Below are positions 33,591 to 41,086 of a stretch of 56,807 bases of DNA, piece after piece. The stretch spans positions 1-56,807 of the forward strand of contig NZ_AUND01000005.1 of the NCBI RefSeq assembly GCF_000714535.1. Direction: 5' to 3'. The stretch's first letter is position 1, and every line of letters begins with the position of its first letter. The notes under the pieces are model-generated. The model did not search any database. It was not told the origin of the DNA and saw only the letters and a list, made by a program, of their open reading frames with translations. A program made the position numbers and the translations under genes. This DNA is from Thioclava pacifica DSM 10166 (GTDB lineage: Bacteria; Pseudomonadota; Alphaproteobacteria; Rhodobacterales; Rhodobacteraceae).

Positions 33591-34262
33591 ATGCGCATAC
33601 TTCTTGCAGAAGACGATCAGGAAACCGGCGACTGGATCCGCAAGGGCCTGGCCGGCGAGGGCCATGTCGTCGATCATGTCCTGAACGGGCGCGAGGCGCT
33701 GGCGCAGGCGATGGCCAGCGACTACGATCTGTTCATCGTCGACCGGATGATGCCGGAACTCGACGGTCTGTCGCTGGTGAAATCGCTGCGGTCGGCAAAG
33801 ATCGAAGCGCCCGTCATCTTTCTCACCGCCCTGGGATCGGTGAACGACAAGGTCGATGGGTTGGGCGCCGGGGCCGACGATTATATCATCAAGCCCTTCG
33901 CCATGGCCGAACTGTCGGCGCGCATCGCCGCCATCGCCCGCCGCCCCAAGGAGCGGAAGGAGGTCATCGAGCTTGCGGTCGGCCCGCTGCATCTTGATCT
34001 GATCACGCGCACTGTCACGCGGGACGGGCAGCGCATCGACCTGCAGCCGCGTGAATTCCTGCTGCTGAAACATTTCATGGAACGTCCCGGCCGGGTGCAG
34101 ACCCGCACCATGCTGCTTGATGCGGTTTGGGGCATTCATTTCGACCCCAAGACCAGCGTGGTCGAGACCCATATCAGCCGCCTCCGATCGAAGATCGACA
34201 AACGATTCGACAAGCCACTCCTGCAAACGCTTCACGGCGTGGGCTACGTGCTCCAGCCATGA
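33591..34262 (+). CDS. OmpR/PhoB-family response regulator
   Basis: This 223-residue regulator has a receiver domain with the acidic pair E8-D9, phospho-acceptor D51 (LFIVDRMMPELDG) and K101 (IIKPF). A winged-helix DNA-binding domain follows (about 125-222) with VVETHISRLRSKID. ATG 33591 gives the canonical MRILLAEDD start. It overlaps the histidine kinase gene by 4 bases. It is the best candidate to bind the TTAC-N5-TGTAAGA boxes found before three cargo units. Confidence 0.94.
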   Translation: MRILLAEDDQETGDWIRKGLAGEGHVVDHVLNGREALAQAMASDYDLFIVDRMMPELDGLSLVKSLRSAKIEAPVIFLTALGSVNDKVDGLGAGADDYIIKPFAMAELSARIAAIARRPKERKEVIELAVGPLHLDLITRTVTRDGQRIDLQPREFLLLKHFMERPGRVQTRTMLLDAVWGIHFDPKTSVVETHISRLRSKIDKRFDKPLLQTLHGVGYVLQP

Positions 34263-35635
34263 GCGGGTGGCGCGCCCTCAGGCTGCCCTCGGCGATGCAG
34301 ATGGCGCTGAGCCTCTCTGCACTCTTCGTCGTCTCGGCGGTGGTCGCAGGCGTGGTGGCATGGGTCGTGATGGGCGACGAGTTGCGTTCGCGCCTTTACG
34401 ACGATGCCCGGGTGCAGGCCGAGGCTCTGGCGGCGGAGTTGTCCCGCGGCGGCCCCGAGGAGCTTCGCCGTCAGATCGGCACCATTGCCGCCTTCGGCGA
34501 AGACCACGGAACGCTTTATGCCTTCGTGCCTGCCGCTGGCAGTGCCCCGGTGGGGAACATGGCGCTTTCCCAACCCTTCAGCGGTCCGCGCCAGCTTGAG
34601 GCCGGGCGCGACATGGTTCTCGCTCACGATCCGGGCGACCAGCAAGGCGAGATCTATTTCGCCTGGGGGCTTCGAACCCCGGCTGGCTGGGTGGTGGTCG
34701 CCCGCGACAGCCAGTGGATCACCGACAGCCAGGAGGTGCTTGTCCAGTCGATCGCCTGGGGGCTGGGCGTGGCGCTGGTTGCAACTGTCCTGCTTGCCTT
34801 TGCCATCGGCCGGCGGGACGCGCGCCGCGTCGCCGAGATCAACCGTGTCCTGGCATCGGTGGCGCAGGGCGACCTGGCCGCGCGTTACCTTGAAGATGCG
34901 CGTGCCACAGGGGATGACCTGTCGGAAGTCGCTTCGGGCCTCAACCGGATGCTCGAGCGGCTGCAAACCAATGTCGAGCGTCTCGCCCAGGTTTCGGCCG
35001 ACATAGCGCACGACTTGCGTTCGCCGCTTACACGGCTACGGTTGCGGCTCCAGCCGCAGGCGCTGCGCGACGGCCTGCCCGAAGACACCCGCGCCGCGAT
35101 TGCCGCGTCTCTCGAGAGTCTCGACGCCATCGCCGCCAGCTTCGACGCCATCCTGCAATTGTCGCAGATCGAGACCGGCAACATGGCGCTGGAGGCCTGC
35201 CCGGCCGATCTGCGCGACATTGCCCGCGACGTGCACGAGATGCTGTTGCCCGTGGCCGAAGAGAGCGGCCACGGGCTGGAGCTGAGCCTTCCCCAGGTCC
35301 CGGTCAGGGCCGAGGTGAATGCCGAACTCGTCTCGCAGGCCCTGGTCAACCTCATCGACAACGCGTTGCGCCACACCCCGCCCGGCACGCGGATCGACTT
35401 TGGCCTGGCGCAGGAGAACGGGCGGGTGCGCCTGTCGGTTTGCGACAATGGCCCCGGCATCCCGGCCCAGGAGCGCGACAAGGTCACGCAGCGGTTCTAC
35501 CGCCTCGACCGCAGCCGAAACCGCCCCGGAACCGGGCTCGGCCTCAGCCTGGTTGCTGCCATCGCGAGACTGCACGGCGGGCAACTTGAGCTGACCGACA
35601 ATGCACCGGGGCTTTGCGCGCATATCCGGTTATGA
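34259..35635 (+). CDS. Membrane sensor histidine kinase
   Basis: This 458-residue kinase has two membrane helices (about 15-40 and 160-182) enclosing a periplasmic sensor region, then a HAMP domain. The dimerisation helix has phospho-acceptor H251 in DIAHDLRSPLTRLR, and the catalytic domain has N-box LVNLIDNALRHT, G1 DNGPGIP and G2 GTGLGLSL. It is the cognate partner of the preceding regulator. The periplasmic ligand is unknown; the PepSY protein encoded upstream may act on it. Confidence 0.94.
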   Translation: MSGWRALRLPSAMQMALSLSALFVVSAVVAGVVAWVVMGDELRSRLYDDARVQAEALAAELSRGGPEELRRQIGTIAAFGEDHGTLYAFVPAAGSAPVGNMALSQPFSGPRQLEAGRDMVLAHDPGDQQGEIYFAWGLRTPAGWVVVARDSQWITDSQEVLVQSIAWGLGVALVATVLLAFAIGRRDARRVAEINRVLASVAQGDLAARYLEDARATGDDLSEVASGLNRMLERLQTNVERLAQVSADIAHDLRSPLTRLRLRLQPQALRDGLPEDTRAAIAASLESLDAIAASFDAILQLSQIETGNMALEACPADLRDIARDVHEMLLPVAEESGHGLELSLPQVPVRAEVNAELVSQALVNLIDNALRHTPPGTRIDFGLAQENGRVRLSVCDNGPGIPAQERDKVTQRFYRLDRSRNRPGTGLGLSLVAAIARLHGGQLELTDNAPGLCAHIRL

Positions 35636-35665
35636 TGACTGGATGCAGAGCGGGCCACTCGAACC

Positions 35666-36121
35666 ATGGAGGCCGCCGTGAGAAGCATTGGCGAACTGGC
35701 GAGACGCACCGGCACCAAGGTGCAAACGATCCGGTACTATGAACAGATCGGGCTGATGCCCGAGCCGGGCCGGACGGCCGGTGGCCAGCGGCGCTATGGC
35801 GATGCAGAACTCGACCGGCTGTCCTTCATCCGCCACGCGCGCCAACTTGGGTTCTCGCTCGACGCGATCCGCGAGCTTCTGGATCTGAGCGACAATCCGG
35901 ACCGCCCCTGTGACGAGGCCAACGCGATCGCCGCGCGCCAGCTTCAGGAGGTGGAACTTCGCATCGTCCGGCTGGAAGCGTTGAAGCAAGAGCTTGCCCG
36001 GATGGTGCAGGAATGCAGCGGCGGCAGGACCGCCGATTGTCGCGTCCTGCACGTATTGAAGGACCATACCGAATGCCTGACCGATCACGATGCCGTCGGG
36101 GGCGGGCCTGTCGATCGATGA
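35666..36121 (+). CDS. MerR-family metal-responsive regulator
   Basis: This 151-residue activator has the N-terminal MerR HTH (SIGELARRTGTKVQTIRYYEQIGLMPEPGRTAGGQRRY), a coiled-coil dimer helix (about 85-117) and cysteines at 82, 117, 125 and 137. The spacing fits a Zn/Pb/Cd-type sensor better than a CueR-type copper sensor, although that cannot be decided from sequence. The in-frame GTG at 35678 is an alternative start. It precedes a CDF exporter, with a MerR-type operator between them. Confidence 0.9.
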   Translation: MEAAVRSIGELARRTGTKVQTIRYYEQIGLMPEPGRTAGGQRRYGDAELDRLSFIRHARQLGFSLDAIRELLDLSDNPDRPCDEANAIAARQLQEVELRIVRLEALKQELARMVQECSGGRTADCRVLHVLKDHTECLTDHDAVGGGPVDR

Positions 36122-36156
36122 GCCGTTCGGGTTTGCAGCATTTTTCCAAAGGCCGC

Positions 36157-36186
36157 TTGAACCTACAACGACTGGAGGAATTACCT
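36157..36186 (+). promoter_or_regulatory. MerR-type promoter/operator of the CDF exporter
   Basis: A -35 TTGAAC (36157-36162) and a -10-like TTACCT (36181-36186) are separated by 18 bases. The spacer holds a dyad CCTACA-N5-TGGAGG (36162-36178; one mismatch per arm). An elongated spacer with a dyad between the hexamers is the typical target of MerR activators, which untwist it. Confidence 0.6.
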
Positions 36187-36219
36187 TGCCGGTGAGTTGA
36201 TTCAAGGAAAGTCCTTGCG

Positions 36220-37155
36220 ATGCCGCACGACCACCACGACCACGCCCACCTTGATCCCAAAAGCGGCGACCGTCGCGTCGCTGTCGCGATCTGGGCCAAC
36301 GGGCTTCTGACCGTCGCGCAGATCGTCGGCGGGCTCCTGTCGGGGTCCCTGGCACTGATCGCCGACGCGCTGCACAATTTCTCGGACATGGCCGCGCTTC
36401 TGATCGCCTTTGCGGCTCGCAAGATCGCCCGCCGCCCGGCGGACGCGCGCATGACCTTCGGCTATCGGCGGATCGAGACCGTCGCGGCGCTGATCAACTA
36501 CACCACGCTGATCATCGTCGGGCTCTACCTGATCTACGAAGGCGTCATGCGCCTGTTCGAGCCGCCGGAAGTGCAGGGCTGGACCGTGGTGATCCTGGCC
36601 GGCATCGCGCTCGTCATCGACGCACTGACGGCGGCGCTGACCTGGTCGATGCAGAAGGGCAGCCAGAACATCCGCGCGCTGTTCCTGCACAACCTTTCTG
36701 ACGCGCTCTCCTCGGTTGCCGTGATCGTCGGCGGCGCGCTGATCATCCTCTACGACATGGCCTGGGTTGATCCGGTCATCACCATCGGCATCGCGCTCTA
36801 CATCCTGGGGCTGGCGGCGCGGGAGTTCCTTGGCCCCGTGCGCACGCTGATGCTGGGCATTCCCGACGGCATGGACCCGACCGCGGTCGTCGCTGCCTTG
36901 CGCGCGGCCGAGGGGGTCGAGGATGTGCATCATGTGCACCTGTGGCAGTTGGACGAGAATGCGCCCGCGCTCGATGCCCATATCGTGCTGGCAGAGGACC
37001 AGTGGGCGCGCGTCGAGACGATCAAGGCCAACGTCAAGGCAATGCTCACGCACGAGTTCGGCATCGGCCATTCGACGCTGGAGTTCGAGAACGATGGCGC
37101 CTGCCATGCCGAGGCGCCGACCTTCGGCCACATTCGCCGCGGCGAAGTGACGTGA
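36220..37155 (+). CDS. Cation diffusion facilitator (CDF) metal exporter
   Basis: This 311-residue six-helix proton-coupled exporter has a His-rich N-terminus (HDHHDHAHLD) and the transport-site pairs H52/D56 in helix 2 (LHNFSD) and H157/D161 in helix 5 (LHNLSD). It ends in the usual cytoplasmic domain (about 210-300) containing VHHVHLWQLDE. The HxxxD pattern indicates Zn2+ or Co2+ as the main substrate. It is probably activated by the MerR protein through the operator at 36157. It is the last clear gene of the cargo region. Confidence 0.93.
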   Translation: MPHDHHDHAHLDPKSGDRRVAVAIWANGLLTVAQIVGGLLSGSLALIADALHNFSDMAALLIAFAARKIARRPADARMTFGYRRIETVAALINYTTLIIVGLYLIYEGVMRLFEPPEVQGWTVVILAGIALVIDALTAALTWSMQKGSQNIRALFLHNLSDALSSVAVIVGGALIILYDMAWVDPVITIGIALYILGLAAREFLGPVRTLMLGIPDGMDPTAVVAALRAAEGVEDVHHVHLWQLDENAPALDAHIVLAEDQWARVETIKANVKAMLTHEFGIGHSTLEFENDGACHAEAPTFGHIRRGEVT

Positions 37156-37481
37156 GAGATCGAGACACCAACCTGTGGATGTTTGGATTGAGGTGTATGA
37201 AGGCCTGCAGACGCCAACAATACCCCGGAAGGTCAGATAAGTGCCCGGGTCAGCTCAGGTTTTGGCCCCCACGTCCATTTGAGGTAACTTGTCAATTTCA
37301 CCGGCTTGGAAAATCCGGTCTGGCCGACAGACCGCGTTTATCTGGCGCCCGGTGTTTGGCAAGCAATCAAATGTACTGACCATTGTATCTGGAATCGCAA
37401 ATCCCGCCCCAAGTCATGACCTAATGCGACTGTTCAGGTTAAACCACAAGCCGCGGAACCGTGCCTGCCACCAACCGCAGA

Positions 37482-37604
37482 AATCGTGAGTTGCGAGCCC
37501 CCGCAACCAACGATACTTGCGATGCCTCCGCCGGTCCTGCCGCGGAGGTTTTTGCTTTTGGAGCACCGGCACGCCGAGATCGTCTGCTGCGCCCTCCCGC
37601 AACC
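37482..37604. repeat. Pair of imperfect direct repeats
   Basis: Segments 37482-37507 and 37578-37604 share ATCGT, a TGCG core and an identical CCCGCAACC end, about 70 bases apart. A third, weaker CCAACC copy lies near 37471. Read on the minus strand they translate to repeated LVAG, which explains the spurious open frames. They could be remnants of recombination or duplication. Confidence 0.4.
37525..37559 (+). terminator. Rho-independent terminator-like hairpin
   Basis: Stem CCTCCGC (37525-37531) pairs with GCGGAGG (37542-37548) and is followed by TTTTTGCTTTT. It has the features of an intrinsic terminator on the plus strand, but no gene is seen immediately upstream; the CDF gene ends 370 bases earlier. 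Confidence 0.55.
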
Positions 37605-38056
37605 AAAATACAAAAAACACCCAAACCCAACTCGCCTCGCTACAAGCGGGGCGTTACGCGTTCCGGATGACGTGGGTGCAAATGAAGACGATGCGATATG
37701 CACTATGCCGGCGATCCTTTGATTGACGGTGGAGCTTCCTGCTACTGGCCCGATCAAATCAACTTAGCTTTGTTCACCGGTTGTTGGGATTTGGTGTTGA
37801 TTGCAACCTCATCGCTCTAGATCCGCGCCTATTTGCTCCCACATTCTTCATGTCAGCGAATTTGCTCTTCAAATTGCAAGAAATGTCGTGCGTTGCGTTT
37901 CATTCCGGTGTGGCGCCGGGCGCTCGCCGCTTGCTGTGCCGTAGCTGAGAGAGCCAGTGACCTCTTGGTGCGTCGCTCGGAAGCGCGGAAATTTCCGCTT
38001 TAGCGTCGGGCTTGTCGGTCATCGATGGCTGCGAAGAAAATTCGTAGTTGAAAGAA

Positions 38057-38083
38057 GAACAGGCGGCAAGGTGCCGCCTGTTC
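38057..38083 (-). terminator. Terminator of the alpha/beta hydrolase gene
   Basis: A perfect 11-bp stem GAACAGGCGGC/GCCGCCTGTTC with loop AAGGT lies 27 bases beyond the hydrolase stop. On the minus strand it is followed by TTCTTTC; on the plus strand by CTTGTTTCTT. It can work in both directions. Confidence 0.75.
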
Positions 38084-38109
38084 CTTGTTTCTTAGACATT
38101 TCGTTCGTC

Positions 38110-39129
38110 TCAGGACGCGAGGAGCTCCTTCAGCTTGTCATCGATGAATTTGACATCCTCGGGGTTGGTGCCGGGGCCGCCGGCGAAATGCCCCCAGATC
38201 GAAGGCACCGGAATGAACGCGGCATTGGGCATGTTGGCGACCTCGTTCTGGCTGTCCTCGGGCGGGAAGTAGAGGTCGGTCTGCCCGGGCATGACATAGG
38301 CTTTTGCCTTGATCGCGCCCAGGGCGGCCTTGTAGTCGCCGTTGTAAAGCTCGTTCGCGCTGATGTCGCCGTTCTGCCAGGTCCAGGCCATGGTGAGGAG
38401 GTTGTTGGCGTCCTTGGGCAGGAAGAAGCCTTCCCAGAATCCGATCAGGAAATCCTCCAGCGAGGCATAGCCAAGGGCTTTGAGGTCGAGTTCTTCCCGG
38501 TAGAAGGTCTGCGAGAGGCCCCAGCCGGCGTACACACGACCGACGGCGCGCAGGCCCTTCTCGGGCTTCGAGGTGTAACGCCCGTTTTCCCAGGCCGCAT
38601 CGGCGCGCAGCGCGGCTTTCACGCCTTCGAGGAAGACGTAGTTGTGGCGCGAGCATTTCGCCGAGCCGCAGAACGGCGCGATCAGATCCATCATGTCGGG
38701 ATACATCGCCCCCCAATGGAAGGTCTGCAGCGCGCCCATCGACCAGCCGGTCACCATACGGATCTTCTCGATGCCGAATTTCTCGGTCACCAGACGGTGC
38801 TGCGCCTTGACGTTGTCATAGGCGGTCACGTTCGGGAAGCGGTCCGCGTTATAGGGTTCGGGCGTGTTCGAGGGCGAGGACGAGAGGCCGTTGCCGAACA
38901 TGTTCGGGATGATGATGAAGTATTTTTCGGGGTCGAGCGCCATTCCGGGCCCGATCAGCCATTCGTTGTCGTAATGTTGTCCCGAGTACCAGGTCGGGTA
39001 GACGATCACGTTGTCCTTGGCGGCATTCAGCGTGCCGAAGGTCTTGTAGGCGAGCTTGCAGTCGGGCACGGCGAGGCCGCACTGGAACTTGAAGGTGCCG
39101 AGCTCGAAGATTTCGTAATCTTGGGTCAT
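38110..39129 (-). CDS. Alpha/beta hydrolase, homoserine O-acetyltransferase (MetX)-like
   Basis: This 339-residue protein has the MetX-type opening LAYKTFGTLNAAKDNVIVYP, the NMFGNGLSSSPSNT stretch, and the nucleophile S130 in VTGWSMGALQTFHW. The likely Asp and His lie near QTDLYFPPED and IWGHFAGG. The sequence is too divergent to assume MetX activity; amidase- or esterase-like hydrolysis is as likely. It is probably co-transcribed with the NCS1 permease upstream, next to the amide locus. It may therefore process a nitrogen-containing compound taken up by that permease. Confidence 0.82.
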   Translation of the reverse strand: MTQDYEIFELGTFKFQCGLAVPDCKLAYKTFGTLNAAKDNVIVYPTWYSGQHYDNEWLIGPGMALDPEKYFIIIPNMFGNGLSSSPSNTPEPYNADRFPNVTAYDNVKAQHRLVTEKFGIEKIRMVTGWSMGALQTFHWGAMYPDMMDLIAPFCGSAKCSRHNYVFLEGVKAALRADAAWENGRYTSKPEKGLRAVGRVYAGWGLSQTFYREELDLKALGYASLEDFLIGFWEGFFLPKDANNLLTMAWTWQNGDISANELYNGDYKAALGAIKAKAYVMPGQTDLYFPPEDSQNEVANMPNAAFIPVPSIWGHFAGGPGTNPEDVKFIDDKLKELLAS

Positions 39130-39191
39130 GTTCTTTCCTCAGATCTGGAGAAGCGCCGCCCGCTTGGGCGACGCTTCGAAATTTTGTGGGG

Positions 39192-40523
39192 TTAGGCGGT
39201 GGCGGTTTTGCCGCCCAGCGTGCTGATCAGGTAATAGGCCACGCCACCGACGAGACCGGCCGAGATGGCGGTCGACAGGTGGGGCAGGTACCACTCGACG
39301 ATGAAGGCCACGGCGGAGCCACAGGCCCAAGCGAGGAAGGCGCTGCCACGCCAGTCGCGGTCGATCTCCGAGTTCTTGCGCACGATGAACTGATCCACGA
39401 GGATGATCGCGCCGATCGGGGGCACGAGGATCCCCAGCAGCGACAGCCACTGGATGAAGAAGGCCCAGACGTTGGTCGCCGCGATCACGATGCCGATGGC
39501 GCCCAGGATCACCGCGAAGAGACGCATGTGGCTGCGCAGGATGCGCGACCAGCCCGTAGCGGCGTTGTAGAGGCAGTGGGCGCAGACCGAACCAAGGTTC
39601 ACATAGAGGAACAGGAAGGCCAGAACGCTCAGCCAGGTCATCTGCATGCCGTTCATGTAGCCAAACATGTTGTCGGTGCCGAAGGGGTTGGCATCCGGAA
39701 CGGCGAGGGCCGCGGTCATGATGCCGCCGACCAGCATTGCTGCCAGGTTGGCGAAGGGGAAGGCGCTGAACGTGGCAACCCAGGAGCTCTTGGTGTCCTT
39801 GGCCCAGCGATTGAAGTCGGCGCTCACGGTGCCGGCGTCGATGAAGAGCGCGATGACGACCGTGAGGCCAACGCCCATGGACATCGTCGCGACGCCGTTA
39901 TTGCCCGGATAGGACATGATCGCATCCCAGCTGGTCGTTGCAGCTGCATCGCCGACCACGAAAAGACCGAGAATGACGAAGAGGGGAACCGAAATCATGC
40001 CGATCAGGTGCAGACCTTTCACGCCCACGAAGGTGATCCCGATATAGAGCGCCCCTGCGATCAGTGTCATGACGACGTAGTTCAGATCATAGGTCGAGCT
40101 GACGAGCGCCCCGGTGATCCCGGTTTGCACCGCATACCATCCGAGAAGCAGTGTCGAGAGCAGGCCGGAGGCGAAGACATAGCCCTTCCGGCCGAAGACG
40201 ATGCTGGCGAGCAGCGCGAAGTTCATGCCTTTGGTCGCACCGAGCTGCCCGAGCAGGCCGACATAGACCAGCATGATCAGGTTGCCGATGATCATTGCCG
40301 TCAGCGCGGAGGAGAACCCCATGCCGAGAACGAGGATCGAGCCTGTCATCGCGCCGGTGATGATCATCGGGAAACCCATCCAGACCATCGTGACCGAGAA
40401 CATGCTCCGCCGTGCTTTCGCCGGAACCGGCTCGTGTTCGTATTCTTCGCCGAGCGCGTGATCGATTTCTTCTTCGATATGTTCGAGCGCTTCGGGCTCG
40501 ATATGCTTTTCCGTCGTTGACAT
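39192..40523 (-). CDS. NCS1-type permease (cytosine/purine family)
   Basis: This 443-residue transporter has about twelve helices. The family features are SMFSVTMVWMGFPMIITGAMTGS early and an FIDAGTVSADFNRWAKDTKSS loop after helix 6. The N-terminus is acidic (IEPEALEHIEEEIDHALGEEYE). ATG 40523 is preferred; the upstream frame to 40601 is poor in family similarity. Typical substrates are nucleobases, hydantoin, allantoin or related compounds; the actual one is unknown. It is divergent from amiC with a 563-base control region. Confidence 0.88.
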   Translation of the reverse strand: MSTTEKHIEPEALEHIEEEIDHALGEEYEHEPVPAKARRSMFSVTMVWMGFPMIITGAMTGSILVLGMGFSSALTAMIIGNLIMLVYVGLLGQLGATKGMNFALLASIVFGRKGYVFASGLLSTLLLGWYAVQTGITGALVSSTYDLNYVVMTLIAGALYIGITFVGVKGLHLIGMISVPLFVILGLFVVGDAAATTSWDAIMSYPGNNGVATMSMGVGLTVVIALFIDAGTVSADFNRWAKDTKSSWVATFSAFPFANLAAMLVGGIMTAALAVPDANPFGTDNMFGYMNGMQMTWLSVLAFLFLYVNLGSVCAHCLYNAATGWSRILRSHMRLFAVILGAIGIVIAATNVWAFFIQWLSLLGILVPPIGAIILVDQFIVRKNSEIDRDWRGSAFLAWACGSAVAFIVEWYLPHLSTAISAGLVGGVAYYLISTLGGKTATA

Positions 40524-41086
40524 GGTGTACCTCGCTGTTGTGACGGTTTTTGTGTTTTTTGTTGTTGCTGGCATGCAAAGGCCCTTCGCTTGCAGGCGCA
40601 AACGTTGGCGAAAGCTTCGCCGGATTGGGGTCGAGTAGGGAAAGATCAGTTCGGCAGTTCCAGGCTGCCATCATTTGTGACCGGTTATACTGATCTCGGG
40701 GTCATAAGACGTTTGCGCTGTTGCGCTTCGTGCTGTGCAGTCTCTCCAAGTTTGGCGACTAATCGCCGGGGCCAAAAACGCAAAAGCCCCTTACGAACCA
40801 TCGATGAATGGTTGCGTAAGGGGCTTTCATTGCCAGATGCCGCGCTCATCATTGAACGAAGCAAAATTACGATGACTTGATTCGTTTCAATATGCAAATG
40901 TTTTTATGTAAGGCTGTAAACTCTTGAGAAGTCTGCTAAAAAGTACCTGTTTCTTGGTCATCCATGCGTTTCGCAACTCGTTGCGCTTGCCGCGACAATA
41001 GTCATTTGCTATTTGATTCGTATGTGACCGTTCCCTCGGACTCCGCGAAAGCTGGAGTTCTCGTTGAATGATATGGAACCCTATTT
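40524..41086. promoter_or_regulatory. Divergent control region between the NCS1 permease and amiC
   Basis: These 563 bases contain no credible gene; short frames on both strands run through a hairpin. The region should hold promoters for the permease operon (minus) and for amiC (plus). No sigma-54-type GG-N10-GC site or other known operator was convincingly found. Confidence 0.5.
40783..40827 (-). terminator. Long hairpin in the divergent region
   Basis: AAAGCCCCTTACG plus AACCAT (40783-40801) pairs with ATGGTT plus CGTAAGGGGCTTT (40808-40827), giving a 19-bp stem with a single bulged G814 (40814) and the hexaloop CGATGA. On the minus strand the stem is followed by TGCGTTTTT, as in an intrinsic terminator, but no gene precedes it on that strand. 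It may end a small unannotated RNA or act as a leader element. Confidence 0.5.

Larger units (their letters stand above)
37156..38109. other. Gene-poor interval, candidate element boundary
   Basis: About 950 bases lack a convincing gene. Short frames on both strands have no family resemblance and overlap repeats. The stretch is less GC-rich than either side and separates metal/envelope cargo from the amide locus. It contains imperfect direct repeats (37482-37507, 37578-37604), a terminator-like hairpin (37525-37559) and a second terminator (38057-38083). No tRNA or integrase gene was recognised here. Confidence 0.5.

Noticed and set aside
37414-37757. Several short frames on both strands in the gene-poor interval
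   Set aside because: They overlap one another, arise from the repeated CCCGCAACC segments, and have no family match or ribosome-binding site.
40590-40897. Small frames on both strands upstream of amiC
   Set aside because: They run through a 19-bp hairpin and resemble no protein family; the region is better read as regulatory.
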